Positions 7,335-15,152 of a stretch of 64,000 nt of DNA are shown piece after piece (positions within the stretch are counted from its first letter, which is position 1; every line of letters starts with the position of its first letter). This stretch comes from Streptomyces sp. HUAS YS2 (lineage in GTDB: Bacteria > Actinomycetota > Actinomycetes > Streptomycetales > Streptomycetaceae). The notes beneath the pieces were generated by a model. It made no database searches and had not been told where the DNA came from. It saw only the letters and a list, made by a program, of their open reading frames with translations. Location of the stretch: positions 7,349,001 to 7,413,000 of the forward strand of contig NZ_CP137573.1 of the NCBI RefSeq assembly GCF_033343995.1. Reading direction: 5' to 3'. Position numbers and translations under genes: made by a program.

Positions 7335-8210
7335 TCAGGCGGTGGGGGACTCCCGCGCCGCCCACGCGTCCAGCTCCTCCGCCGTGCGCGGGCCGGGTAC
7401 GCCGTCCGGGAGCAGGTCGCGCTCTCGCAGCAGGCGGGTCACGGCCATGCCCCAGGGGCGGCGCAGGCGCGCCGCGGCCAGCAGGGCGTCGTCGGCGAGC
7501 AGCTCCTCGACCGGGCCCGTGCGCAGGCCGGCGGGGGAGAGCACCGCGGCGTCGTCCGCCCAGCGCAGCGCCAGGTCCACGTCGTGCGTCGCCATCACCA
7601 CCGTCGTGCCCCCATCCCGTAGCCGGCCCAGGATCTCGAGGAGTCGTTCCTGCCCGTGCGGGTCGAGTCCCGCCGTCGGCTCGTCCATGATCAGCACACG
7701 CGGACGCATCGCCACCGCGCCGGCGATCGCCGCCCGCTTGCGCTGCCCGTACGAGAGCAGGTGCGTCGGCCGGTCCTCCAGCGCCGTGATGTCCAGCGCC
7801 TCCAACGCTTCGCGGACCCGCAGCCGTACCTCGTCCTCCGGCAGGCCCAGGTTCAACGGCCCGAACGACACGTCCTGACCGACCGACGCGGCGAACAGCT
7901 GGTCGTCCGGGTCCTGCACCACCAACTGCACCGTCGTGCGCAGCCGGGTCAGCCCCTTGCGGTCGTACGACACGTCCTCGCCGGCCAGCCGCAGCGCGCC
8001 GCGGGCGACCTGCAGGCCGCCGCTCAGCAGGCGCATCAGGGTCGTCTTTCCGCTTCCGTTGCGGCCCAGGAGCGCCATCGCACGCCCGTCCGGCACGGCG
8101 AAGTCGATCCCGTCGAAGACCGGCGGACCGTCCTCGTACGCGAACCCCGCCCGCACGAGCTCGACGACCGGGGGCGGAGGGGGCGCTGAGGGGTTGGCTG
8201 CGGGTGTCAC
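7335..8210 (-). CDS. cbiO: Cobalt ECF transporter ATPase
   Basis: 291 residues with all ABC ATPase motifs: Walker A GRNGSGKTT at 49-57, Q-loop in QLVVQDPDDQLFA, signature LSYGQRKR, Walker B VLIMDEPTAGLDPHG and H-loop ATHD. The extra conserved QDPDDQ segment is typical of ECF/CbiO ATPases. It energises uptake of Co2+ through CbiM. The start is the GTG at 8210, whose TGA-overlap (GTGA) with the end of cbiQ shows translational coupling. The tail after the ABC domain (about residues 245-291) carries PVEELLADDALLAAARLRRP, seen in many actinobacterial CbiO proteins. It is the last gene of the riboswitch-controlled operon. Confidence 0.95.
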   Translation of the reverse strand: MTPAANPSAPPPPPVVELVRAGFAYEDGPPVFDGIDFAVPDGRAMALLGRNGSGKTTLMRLLSGGLQVARGALRLAGEDVSYDRKGLTRLRTTVQLVVQDPDDQLFAASVGQDVSFGPLNLGLPEDEVRLRVREALEALDITALEDRPTHLLSYGQRKRAAIAGAVAMRPRVLIMDEPTAGLDPHGQERLLEILGRLRDGGTTVVMATHDVDLALRWADDAAVLSPAGLRTGPVEELLADDALLAAARLRRPWGMAVTRLLRERDLLPDGVPGPRTAEELDAWAARESPTA

Positions 8211-8956
8211 GGGAGGGACCTTTCCAGTACGAGAGTGAGGGCGACCAGTCCGGTCAGCAGGGCCGCCGTCGCCGCGAGGAACCGGCGCGAGACCGCGGCT
8301 TGCGGCACCAGGACCCGCAGCGTGCCGTCGTAGCCGCGCCCGGCGAGACCGGTCTGCAGCCGCTGAGCCCGGTCGAAGGCGCGTACGAACGCGGTCGCGC
8401 CGAGGCCGGCCAGCGAACGCCAGGTCGCGGCCCGGGTGGTCAGGCCGAGCCGGGCCGCCTGCGCCTGCCGGATCCGGGAGACCGCGTCCAGGAGCAGGAA
8501 GCTGATCCGGTACATCACGAGGGCCACGTCCACGACCGGCGCGGGCACGCCCGCCCCGACCAGCCGGGGCAGCACGTCCGAGACCGGTGTGGTGAACGCG
8601 AACAGCAGCACGCCCAGCGAGGCCGCCGAGGTACGCAGCAGCAACTCGCCCGCGTGCACCGGGCCGTCCGGGGCCAGGGCCACGAACGAGCCCGGCCCGC
8701 CCACCTGGAACAGCAGCGGCACCGCGCCCGTCACGCAGAACCCCAGCGGGATCCGGAACGCCCGCCACAGCTGACGGGGCGGCACCCCGGCAGGGCCGAG
8801 CAGCACGGTCAGCGTCGTGGCGGCGACCAGCAGCGCGCCGGGCCACGGCGGCAGGCACACGGCGCAGAGCGTGAGACCGAAGCCGAGCACGGCCTTGTCG
8901 AGAGGATGGCGGCGGCGCCAGCGACTGCTGTGCGCGGCCGCGTCGATCGGCAGCAC
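8207..8956 (-). CDS. cbiQ: Cobalt ECF transporter transmembrane protein
   Basis: 249 residues with about five membrane helices (LDKAVLGFGLTLCAVC, GALLVAATTLTVLL, FRIPLGFCVTGAVPLLF, LLRTSAASLGVLLFAFTT and a C-terminal helix). The cytoplasmic coupling helices include FDRAQRLQTGLAGRGYDG, which contains the 'A-R-G' coupling motif of EcfT/CbiQ proteins that docks into the ATPase. Together with CbiO it forms the energising module. It starts 9 bp after cbiN ends and overlaps cbiO by 4 bp. Confidence 0.94.
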   Translation of the reverse strand: MLPIDAAAHSSRWRRRHPLDKAVLGFGLTLCAVCLPPWPGALLVAATTLTVLLGPAGVPPRQLWRAFRIPLGFCVTGAVPLLFQVGGPGSFVALAPDGPVHAGELLLRTSAASLGVLLFAFTTPVSDVLPRLVGAGVPAPVVDVALVMYRISFLLLDAVSRIRQAQAARLGLTTRAATWRSLAGLGATAFVRAFDRAQRLQTGLAGRGYDGTLRVLVPQAAVSRRFLAATAALLTGLVALTLVLERSLP

Positions 8957-8965
8957 GGGCGGCGG

Positions 8966-9580
8966 CTACGCGTCGCCGGTGGACGGCGCCGAGGGCCGGC
9001 GGGTGGACGGCGTCGAGGCCCCGTCGGCGGGGGGAGCCGACGGCCCGTCGGCGGACGGCCGGGAGGCGGTGTCGGCAGCGGGCCGCGACAGCCCGTCGGC
9101 GGACGGCCGCCGCGACGGCCCCTCCGCGGACGTCCCCGAAGCCCCGGCGGCGGGTACGTCCGTGGCCGCGTTCGCGCGCGCGTCGTCGTCCACGCCCCCG
9201 CCCGCGTCCCCATCCACACCCGCGTCCCCGTCCGCACCCGAACCCGCGGCCCCGTCCCGCGTCGCCGAAGCGGCCAGCGCCCTCGCCTCCCCCTGCTTCC
9301 GCCCCTTCCGCAGGCCGAAGTAGTACGCGAGCACCCCTGCGCCCATCGCCGCCTGCAGTGAGAACAGCGCGGACTCGACCTCGCCCGACGGAGGCTCGTA
9401 CAGCGGGCTGAACCAGGGCTCGTAGTCCGGTTCCAGCTCGGTGATCGCCGCCTCGGCCTCCCCGTCCGACCCCGCGAACGGCTGCTCCTTGTGGTCGCCG
9501 AGGCCCAGCACCAGCGGCAGGACGGCGAGCGCCGCCACCGTGAGCAGCAGCAACGTGTTGATCTTCGCGTTACGACTCAT
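8966..9580 (-). CDS. cbiN: Cobalt transport protein CbiN with a long low-complexity tail
   Basis: 204 residues from the ATG at 9580, which overlaps the cbiM stop (TGATG); a GTG one codon upstream is possible. The first about 100 residues are a normal CbiN: a membrane helix (NTLLLLTVAALAVLPLVLG), the external ELEPDYEPWFSPLYEPPSGE loop, and a second helix (SLQAAMGAGVLAYYFG). CbiN is usually near 100 residues. Here a further 100 residues of Ala, Asp, Gly, Ser and Pro follow, with a repeated (R)PSADG unit. The tail is probably cytoplasmic and disordered. Its DNA is internally repetitive (about 8980-9130), so it may have expanded by slippage. Confidence 0.9.
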   Translation of the reverse strand: MSRNAKINTLLLLTVAALAVLPLVLGLGDHKEQPFAGSDGEAEAAITELEPDYEPWFSPLYEPPSGEVESALFSLQAAMGAGVLAYYFGLRKGRKQGEARALAASATRDGAAGSGADGDAGVDGDAGGGVDDDARANAATDVPAAGASGTSAEGPSRRPSADGLSRPAADTASRPSADGPSAPPADGASTPSTRRPSAPSTGDA

Positions 9581-10290
9581 CACCGGACCACGGCCTCCTT
9601 CGTCGTCGCCTTCCCGCCGTCGGTTCCGCCCCGCAGCAGGACGCCGAGCCGAGTCAGTTCACCCTTGCTGGACTGGATCAGGAGCCGCATGACCAGCACG
9701 GTCAGCAGCCCCTCGCTGACGGCGAGCGGGATCTGCGTGACGGCGAAGATGGACCCGAACTTCGCGAGCGCTCCGAGGAATCCGGTGCCCTGGTCGGGGA
9801 ACGCCAGCGCGAGCTGGACGCTGGTGACGCAGTACGTCGTCAGGTCGGCGAAGAACGCGCCGAAGAACACGGTCACCATCAGAGGCACGTCGAAGCGCCG
9901 CAGCAGCCGGTAGACCCCGTACCCCGCCCACGGCCCGGCGATCGCCATCGAGAAGACGTTCGCGCCCAGTGTGGTCAGCCCGCCGTGGGCGAGCAGCAGG
10001 GCCTGGAACAGCAGCGTGATCGTGCCGAGCACCGCCATGATCGGCGGCCGGAACAGGATCGCGCCGAGCCCGGTGCCGGTGGGGTGCGAACAACTTCCCG
10101 TGACGGACGGCAGCTTGAGTGCGGACAGGACGAACGTGAAGGCGCCGGAGGCACCCAGCAGCAGGGTCGACTCGGGATGCGCCTTGACCTCACGGGTCAG
10201 GGCACGGACGCCGTGGACGACGAAGGGGGCGGACGCCGCACCCCACGCCGCCGCGTGCAAGGGGGGCAGGTACCCCTCGGCTATATGCAT
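9580..10290 (-). CDS. cbiM: Cobalt transport substrate-capture protein
   Basis: 236 residues beginning MHIAEGYLPP. The N-terminal Met-His-Ile is the conserved metal-binding end of CbiM/NikM proteins, which fixes this start; longer in-frame starts would run through the riboswitch and destroy that motif. Six to seven helices follow, with the conserved VTGSCSHPTGTGLGAILFRP block (His residues helping bind the metal) and a SMAIAGPWAGYG segment. Placement directly behind a cobalamin riboswitch says the metal is cobalt rather than nickel. First gene of cbiMNQO. Confidence 0.95.
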   Translation of the reverse strand: MHIAEGYLPPLHAAAWGAASAPFVVHGVRALTREVKAHPESTLLLGASGAFTFVLSALKLPSVTGSCSHPTGTGLGAILFRPPIMAVLGTITLLFQALLLAHGGLTTLGANVFSMAIAGPWAGYGVYRLLRRFDVPLMVTVFFGAFFADLTTYCVTSVQLALAFPDQGTGFLGALAKFGSIFAVTQIPLAVSEGLLTVLVMRLLIQSSKGELTRLGVLLRGGTDGGKATTKEAVVR

Positions 10291-10324
10291 GGTTGGGAGA
10301 CCCTCTCCAGCACCTCGTGGATGG

Positions 10325-10501
10325 ACAACGCACCTTGGCCGGTCTCCTGGCTGACGGTCATGCCGCCCGGACTCCGCCTTCCCACACCGCAGCGGTTCTC
10401 CGCAGCGGTCCAGTGGCTTCCCGCGAGGGATGGAGCCGGACCTCCCGATCACAGTGGCGAGGGCCGCACCGGTACTTCACCGGTTTCCCGTACACCAAGG
10501 C
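10325..10501 (-). ncRNA. Cobalamin (B12) riboswitch upstream of cbiM
   Basis: On the minus strand the leader contains ACCGGTGAAGTACCGGTGCG, then CCCTCGCCACTGTGA, which is the conserved 5' half of the adenosylcobalamin riboswitch, and later CAGCCAGGAGACCGGCC (about 10335-10355), the B12 box. About 35 nt after the B12 box the cbiM start is reached. The expected role is to shut off cobalt import when cobalamin is plentiful. Boundaries are approximate. Confidence 0.93.
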
Positions 10502-10507
10502 CCTGCG

Positions 10508-10537
10508 ACATTAGTGCGTTGACCAGGCGCATCACAA
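10508..10537 (-). promoter_or_regulatory. Promoter of the riboswitch-cbiMNQO transcript
   Basis: Minus strand TTGTGA (complement of 10532-10537), 18-bp spacer, TAATGT (complement of 10508-10513). The predicted start point near 10501 is immediately upstream of the conserved riboswitch core. Confidence 0.65.
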
Positions 10538-10604
10538 CATGGCCGGGTTTCGGCGGTGTCGTCCGGCCGGTGCCCCACGTCGTCCGCCCGCTCCCGTACG
10601 CGGG

Positions 10605-11024
10605 TCACTCCTTGCGGTAGCCGTACGCCTCCGACGCCGCCGCGGTCACCGCGTCCAGGTCCCCGCCGGCGCTCGCCGTGACGAGCGCGGCGACGGCCCC
10701 CTCGACGAACGGGGCGTCCACGAGCCGTGCGTCCGGGGGCAGTTCGTCACCCTCCGCGAGCATTGCCTTCACCGTCAGTACAGCGCTGCCGAGGTCGACG
10801 AGGAGCGCCACCCCGGCGCCCTCGTCCACCGCCCGCGCCGCCTCCGCGATCAGCTCGGAGCTGGTGCCGAGGCCGCCGTCGGGAGTACCGCCGGCGGCGG
10901 CGAGCGCTGCGTACGGGCCGCCGCCGGCGAGTCCCCGGGCCAGTTCGGCCACGGAGTCGGCGACGGCGGCGCTGTGCGAGACGAGCACGATCCCGACCCG
11001 GTTCGCGGAGTGATCGCCCGTCAC
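10605..11024 (-). CDS. dhaM: Dihydroxyacetone kinase phosphotransfer subunit
   Basis: 139 residues forming a single PTS EIIA(mannose)-like domain: VGIVLVSHSAAVADSV, with H17 as the phosphoryl acceptor from HPr, and LLVDLGSAVLTVKAML. Only this domain is present, without the fused HPr and EI parts of E. coli DhaM, so it depends on the general PTS proteins. It passes phosphate to the ADP bound to DhaL. The start is the GTG at 11024, overlapping the dhaL stop by 4 bp (GTGA). Confidence 0.93.
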   Translation of the reverse strand: MTGDHSANRVGIVLVSHSAAVADSVAELARGLAGGGPYAALAAAGGTPDGGLGTSSELIAEAARAVDEGAGVALLVDLGSAVLTVKAMLAEGDELPPDARLVDAPFVEGAVAALVTASAGGDLDAVTAAASEAYGYRKE

Positions 11025-11635
11025 GCGGCCACCTCCGCCAGGGCGCCGATCAGCAGGGCCGAGGACGTCGCCCCCGGGTCCTGGTGCCCGATGCTGCGCT
11101 CGCCGAGATAGCTGGCGCGGCCCTTGCGCGCCTGCAGCGGCACGGTGTCCAGGGCGCCCTGCCCGGCGGCGTCCCGGGCCGCCCCGAAGGACTCGGCCAG
11201 CGCCGCGACGGCGGGCAGCAGCGCGTCGAGCATCGTCTTGTCCCCGGCCTTCGCCCCGCCGAGCTGCGCGACCGCCGCCACCCCGGCACCCAGCGCTTCG
11301 GCGAGCCGCTGCCGGCCCACCGCCGGCTCGTCGCCGAGTTCCTTCCCGGTACGCCGCAGCAGCGTCCCGTACAGCGGACCGGAGGCGCCGCCCACCGTGG
11401 AGATCAGCTGCCGCCCGGCCAGTACGAGGACTGCGCCCGGGGTGGCCGGTTCCTCCTTCTCCAGCACGGCCGTGACGGCGGCGAAGCCGCGCTGCAGATT
11501 CACGCCGTGGTCGGCGTCGCCGATCGCGGAGTCCAGCTCGGTGAGCCGGCCGGCCTCGCGGTCCACGGCGTCAGCGGCGGCGGTGAGCCAGCGTCGGAAG
11601 AACAGGGCGTCGAGTTCGGCATCGTACGAGGTCAC
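11021..11635 (-). CDS. dhaL: Dihydroxyacetone kinase ADP-binding subunit
   Basis: 204 residues. The metal/ADP site is visible as ELDSAIGDADHGVN (D35, D40, D42), and other family blocks are VGGASGPLYGTLL, AGDKTMLDALLP and the C-terminal RKGRASYLGERSIGHQDPGA. ADP bound here stays in place and shuttles phosphate from DhaM to dihydroxyacetone on DhaK. The GTG at 11635 has GGAGGGGAG upstream; longer starts fall in dhaK. It follows dhaK by 17 bp and overlaps dhaM. Confidence 0.95.
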   Translation of the reverse strand: MTSYDAELDALFFRRWLTAAADAVDREAGRLTELDSAIGDADHGVNLQRGFAAVTAVLEKEEPATPGAVLVLAGRQLISTVGGASGPLYGTLLRRTGKELGDEPAVGRQRLAEALGAGVAAVAQLGGAKAGDKTMLDALLPAVAALAESFGAARDAAGQGALDTVPLQARKGRASYLGERSIGHQDPGATSSALLIGALAEVAA

Positions 11636-11652
11636 GTCGGGCACTCCCCTCC

Positions 11653-12645
11653 TCACCGGCCCCAGCGCAGGGCGGGCGTCTCCACCGGTGCGTCCCACAG
11701 CCGCAGCAGTTCCTCGTCCAGCCGGCACAGGGTCACCGAGCAGCCTGCCATGTCCAGCGAGGTCACGTAGCTGCCGACGAGCGTCCGGGCGACCGGAACC
11801 CCGCGTTCGGCGAGCACCCGCTGGACCTCGGCGTTGAACCCGTACAGCTCGAGGAGCGGGGTGGCACCCATGCCGTTGACGAGTACGAGGACGGGGCCGT
11901 CCGGTCGCAGGTCCTCCAGGACGGCGTCGACGGCGACGTCGGCGATCTCCCGGGAGGTCATCATGGCGCGCCGCTCGCGCCCCGGCTCGCCGTGGATGCC
12001 GATCCCCAACTCGAGCTCGCCCGGCGGCAGATCGAAGGTGGGACTGCCTTTCGCGGGGGTCGTGCAGGCGCTCAGCGCCACGCCGAAGCTGCGCGAACTC
12101 GCGTTCACCTGACGCGCGATCGCCTCGACCCGCTCCAGCGGCTGCCCCTCCTCGGCGGCGGCTCCGGCGATCTTCTCCACGAACAGCGTCGCGCCCGTGC
12201 CACGCCGGCCCGCCGTGTACAGGCTGTCCGTCACCGCGACGTCGTCGTCCACGAGCACCTTGGCGACCTGGACGCCCTCGTCCTCGGCGAGTTCGGCGGC
12301 CATCTCGAAGTTCAACACGTCACCGGTGTAGTTCTTGACGACGAACAACACCCCGGACCCGCTGTCCACCGCGGCGGCTGCCCGCACCATCTGGTCAGGC
12401 ACGGGCGACGTAAAAATCGCCCCGGGGCACGCGGCGGCGAGCATCCCCGGCCCCACGAACCCGCCGTGCAGCGGCTCGTGCCCGGACCCGCCTCCCGACA
12501 CCAGCGCGACCTTTCCCTCCACGGGCGCGTCCCGCCGCATCACCACCTGGTTCTCCACGTCGACGGCCAGTTCGGGATGAGCGGCGGCCATCCCCCGCAG
12601 GGCATCGGCGACGACGGTCTCGGGGACGTTGATCAGCATCCTCAT
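11653..12645 (-). CDS. dhaK: Dihydroxyacetone kinase substrate-binding subunit
   Basis: 330 residues. The family hallmarks are ENQVVMRRDAPVEGKVALVS, then GGGSGHEPLHGG with H56, and GIHGEPG with H218, the residue that in E. coli DhaK holds dihydroxyacetone as a covalent hemiaminal (also numbered 218 there). VKNYTGDVLNFEMA is another conserved block. The start at 12645 is supported by AGGAGG six bases upstream. First gene of dhaKLM, which reads toward the cobalt operon. The three subunits together give PTS-dependent phosphorylation of dihydroxyacetone. Confidence 0.96.
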   Translation of the reverse strand: MRMLINVPETVVADALRGMAAAHPELAVDVENQVVMRRDAPVEGKVALVSGGGSGHEPLHGGFVGPGMLAAACPGAIFTSPVPDQMVRAAAAVDSGSGVLFVVKNYTGDVLNFEMAAELAEDEGVQVAKVLVDDDVAVTDSLYTAGRRGTGATLFVEKIAGAAAEEGQPLERVEAIARQVNASSRSFGVALSACTTPAKGSPTFDLPPGELELGIGIHGEPGRERRAMMTSREIADVAVDAVLEDLRPDGPVLVLVNGMGATPLLELYGFNAEVQRVLAERGVPVARTLVGSYVTSLDMAGCSVTLCRLDEELLRLWDAPVETPALRWGR

Positions 12646-12728
12646 GGGTACCTCCTGGTGAGACTGGCAGGCAAGCCGCTGAGCTGAGTCTTCGCAGGTC
12701 AGAGCAGGTGTGCGAAGGCGCGTCACGG

Positions 12729-12743
12729 CGCAATTATCGACGC
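12729..12743 (-). promoter_or_regulatory. Possible dhaKLM promoter element (GATAAT) in a 15-mer shared with another promoter
   Basis: Minus strand GCGTCGATAATTGCG, about 85 bp upstream of dhaK. The identical 15-mer occurs upstream of the regulator gene starting at 44939. GATAAT could act as a -10 hexamer. No clear -35. Confidence 0.35.
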
Positions 12744-12878
12744 AGGGGAGCGTGCGCGCACCGGTGAACCACCGGTGGGATCCGGACGATCTCAAGCAGG
12801 TGCGGGACGACCTGGGCGTTTCCGTATTGCCGCACCGGGGCGTGGACCGGACTGGGAGCGGCGTGCCAGCATGACGCG

Positions 12879-14414
12879 GTGACGCAGATGATCAAGGGGG
12901 AGAACCTGCCGGTCCCCGGGCAGGAGTGGCGGATCGAGGTCGGCCGGCAGGCGGCCGGCGAGGGGGTGCCGGAGGTGGCGGTCTTCGCGCTGCTCCTGGA
13001 CGCCGCCGGCAAGGCCGTCCAACACATCGTCCTCGAACGGGCCGGCGCAGTGGACGACCGCTCCGTCGATCGGCTGGACCTCGACACCGAGCGTGTCGGA
13101 TCGGACGTCCGGCGCATCGTGATCGTTGCCGTCGGCCGGAACGGCACGCTCGGACAGGTGCCCGGCCTGTCGGTGCGGACGCTGAGCGCCGTGACCGGAG
13201 AGCAACTCGCCCTGTACGAGATCGACGACGCGACCACCGAGTCGGCGCTCGTTCTCGGCGAGTACTACCGGCGCGACGGTGGCTGGAAGTTCCGCGCGAT
13301 GGGCGAGGGCTATGACGCGGGGCTCGTGGCGCTGGCGGAGGACTTCGGCATCTCGGTGCCGACTCCGGCCCCGGGCGGGCCGGGGCCGGTGGAGCTTCCG
13401 CACGGGGCCGTGGGCAAGGTTGCGGGCCCGGCCGCGCCGGGGCCGGTGGAGCTTCCACGCGGGGCCGTGGGCAAGTCCTCTGGGCCGGCTGCTGATACGG
13501 AGTGGGGGCAGGGCTCGGGTTCGGCCCTGGGCCAGGGGCACGGCGGCGGCTCGGGACCGACGGAGGGCGAGGCTCAGGCGCACGGCCGGGGCCCGCATGC
13601 ACCGCATGCCTCCGCCCAGGCCCAGTCCGAGGCCCAGTCCGAGGCCCGGTCCGAGGCCCCGTCCCGGCGCTCGACCCAGAGCTCGCCCGAGGCTCCGTCC
13701 CGGCGGCCCGGAGCGATTTCGGTGGTTCCCTCGCCGACCCCGTCGCCCGAGGCGGTCGCCGCCGCCGGGATCCTCGGTGGGGAGTTCGACGACATCGTGT
13801 ACAGCGGGCGGGGCAGCGCCAAGTTCGCCATGGACACGACCCCGCCGCCGGGTTACGTCCTGGTCGACTTCGCCAGGACGGGCAAGGGCCACTTCGACCT
13901 GGACTCCATCGACTGGAACGGCAGGGAGGCCGTCGACCTCGGGGACTGGAGCACGTCCCACCGGTTCGAGCGGCGGGCGATGTGGTGCGACAGCCTGTAC
14001 CCGCTGCGCTTCCGCGTCAGCTGCGACGACAGCGACGAGTGGACGATCGTGATCCGGCCCGTGAGCACGGTGCGCGTGCTCGGCGAGGCGGCCACCGGCC
14101 GGGGCTCCGAGGTGCTGCTCCACACGGGTCCCGCCGGCGAGTTGGTCTCCCGTTTGAGTCCGACGGAGACAACCGGGTCCGTGCGTGTAGAGGGGTACGA
14201 GCCCCGTCGCCCCGGTGCCCCCACCAGGTACCCGGTCACGCTGGCGTACGAGTCCGGCCGGAGCCCGAGGGACGCGCGAGAGCTCCCGGAGGGGCCGCTG
14301 CTCGTGGCGGTCGTCCAAGGTGCGGGCGACTGGTCGCTGGAGGTCCGTCCCCCCGGGAGCGTCCCGCCCCAGGAGGAGCGCCGCGGCTTCTGGCGCCGCA
14401 TCCGCGGGTCCTAG
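12879..14414 (+). CDS. TerD-domain protein with repeat linker and unknown C-terminal domain
   Basis: 511 residues. Residues about 1-165 are a TerD-like domain (LPVPGQEWRIEVG, VFALLLDAAGKAV, then TTESALVLGEYYRRDGGWKF and AMGEGYDAGLVALAEDFGI). A low-complexity linker of about 120 residues contains two 19-residue units that start PGPVELP, then runs of SEAQSEA and PEAPSRR. The last about 220 residues are a separate beta-rich region (DIVYSGRGSAKFAMD, YVLVDFARTGKGHFDLDSI, WTIVIRPVSTVRVLGE, then repeated Gly/Arg strands) similar to the AIM24/DUF-type domains seen fused to TerD in actinomycetes. TerD proteins are tied to stress and tellurite response. GTG at 12879; an ATG three codons later is an alternative. 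Confidence 0.8.
   Translation: MTQMIKGENLPVPGQEWRIEVGRQAAGEGVPEVAVFALLLDAAGKAVQHIVLERAGAVDDRSVDRLDLDTERVGSDVRRIVIVAVGRNGTLGQVPGLSVRTLSAVTGEQLALYEIDDATTESALVLGEYYRRDGGWKFRAMGEGYDAGLVALAEDFGISVPTPAPGGPGPVELPHGAVGKVAGPAAPGPVELPRGAVGKSSGPAADTEWGQGSGSALGQGHGGGSGPTEGEAQAHGRGPHAPHASAQAQSEAQSEARSEAPSRRSTQSSPEAPSRRPGAISVVPSPTPSPEAVAAAGILGGEFDDIVYSGRGSAKFAMDTTPPPGYVLVDFARTGKGHFDLDSIDWNGREAVDLGDWSTSHRFERRAMWCDSLYPLRFRVSCDDSDEWTIVIRPVSTVRVLGEAATGRGSEVLLHTGPAGELVSRLSPTETTGSVRVEGYEPRRPGAPTRYPVTLAYESGRSPRDARELPEGPLLVAVVQGAGDWSLEVRPPGSVPPQEERRGFWRRIRGS
13379..13492 (+). repeat. 57-bp direct tandem repeat inside the TerD-fusion gene
   Basis: Two copies with a 57-bp period (starting at 13379 and 13436) encode PGPVELPHGAVGKVAGPAA and PGPVELPRGAVGKSSGPAA. 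The repeat keeps the frame and lies in the linker. Confidence 0.8.
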
Positions 14415-14423
14415 ATCCGCCGC

Positions 14424-14450
14424 CGTCCCGTCCGATGTTCAGGCGGGACG
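14424..14450. terminator. Short hairpin between convergent genes
   Basis: CGTCCCG (14424-14430) and CGGGACG (14444-14450) with a 13-nt loop, in the 24-bp space between the TerD-fusion gene and the TetR gene and running into the latter's last codons. Weak but well placed. Confidence 0.4.
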
Positions 14451-15029
14451 AGGCGCCGCGTGCACCGCGTCCAGGGCCAGTTCGAGCAGTCGGCCGGGCT
14501 GGGCGGCGTCCTCGACGCGCACCGTGGCCAGCGCGATTCCCACCACCAGTTGCACGAGGTCATCGGGGGCCAGATCGCCCCGGGCCGTTCCCGAGCGCTG
14601 AGCCCGGACGAGGAGGGCGGCGGCCGCGTCCTCGATCCGCCGGTGGCAGTCCAGACCCAGCGTCTCCGGTTCGTCGAGCAGGAGCGAACCGCCCAGGCCT
14701 TGGTTGACCCGGGCGTGCTCCAGGAAGGCCCGGAGCCACTCGGCGAGTGCCCGGTCGGGGGAGTCGGCGGTCAGCAGCCGCTCGGCATGCCCGCAGAGCG
14801 TGTCGATCCGGTCCCTGAGCACCGCCGCCAGCAGGGTCTGGCGGTTGGGGAAGTTCCGGTAGAGGGTGCCGGGCCCGACGCCCGCGCGCTGGGCGATCTC
14901 GTTCAGCGACGCCTCGGGGCCGGACTCGGTGAAGACCGCGCGGGCGGCGTCGACCAGGCGCTCGCGGTTGCGGCGTGCGTCCGAGCGGCGCGGCGCCTCG
15001 GGCCCGGGCCGGCTGTGTGCGGGCGTCAT
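14439..15029 (-). CDS. TetR family regulator of the adjacent LLM oxidoreductase
   Basis: 196 residues. The N-terminal helix-turn-helix is clear: RERLVDAARAVFTESGPEAS, then LNEIAQRAGVGPGTLYRNFP and NRQTLLAAVLRDRIDTL. The C-terminal ligand domain contains LAEWLRAFLEHARVNQGLGG, as in the 'TetR_C33/SbtR-like' group. ATG at 15029 has AGGAGG upstream. It is divergent from the LLM-class gene with 123 bp between them, and two inverted repeats with the same half-site lie in that gap, so repression of itself and of the oxidoreductase is expected. Confidence 0.93.
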   Translation of the reverse strand: MTPAHSRPGPEAPRRSDARRNRERLVDAARAVFTESGPEASLNEIAQRAGVGPGTLYRNFPNRQTLLAAVLRDRIDTLCGHAERLLTADSPDRALAEWLRAFLEHARVNQGLGGSLLLDEPETLGLDCHRRIEDAAAALLVRAQRSGTARGDLAPDDLVQLVVGIALATVRVEDAAQPGRLLELALDAVHAAPRPA

Positions 15030-15079
15030 CGTGTCCTCCTCTCCCACCGCTCGCGTCGCGGCGGGCCGGGGTAGCCAAG

Positions 15080-15131
15080 CGGAGAGCTTCTCCGTATCGT
15101 ACCGGAGTGATACCGGAGAGGTTCTCCGGTA
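15080..15131. promoter_or_regulatory. Twin TetR operators
   Basis: Two inverted repeats with the same consensus CGGAGA-N3-TCTCCG. The first is at 15080-15094 (spacer GCT). The second, at 15111-15131, extends to TACCGGAGA-GGT-TCTCCGGTA with 9-bp arms. Between them is GTATC...GATAC. They occupy the shared promoter region of the divergent TetR and LLM genes. Confidence 0.75.
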
Positions 15132-15152
15132 CGTTCGTCCAGGGGGCATGTG

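Noticed and set aside
12871..12882. Minimal ORF ATG-ACG-CGG-TGA overlapping the GTG start of the TerD-fusion gene
   Set aside because: Three-codon ORFs arise often by chance and no promoter spacing supports it.
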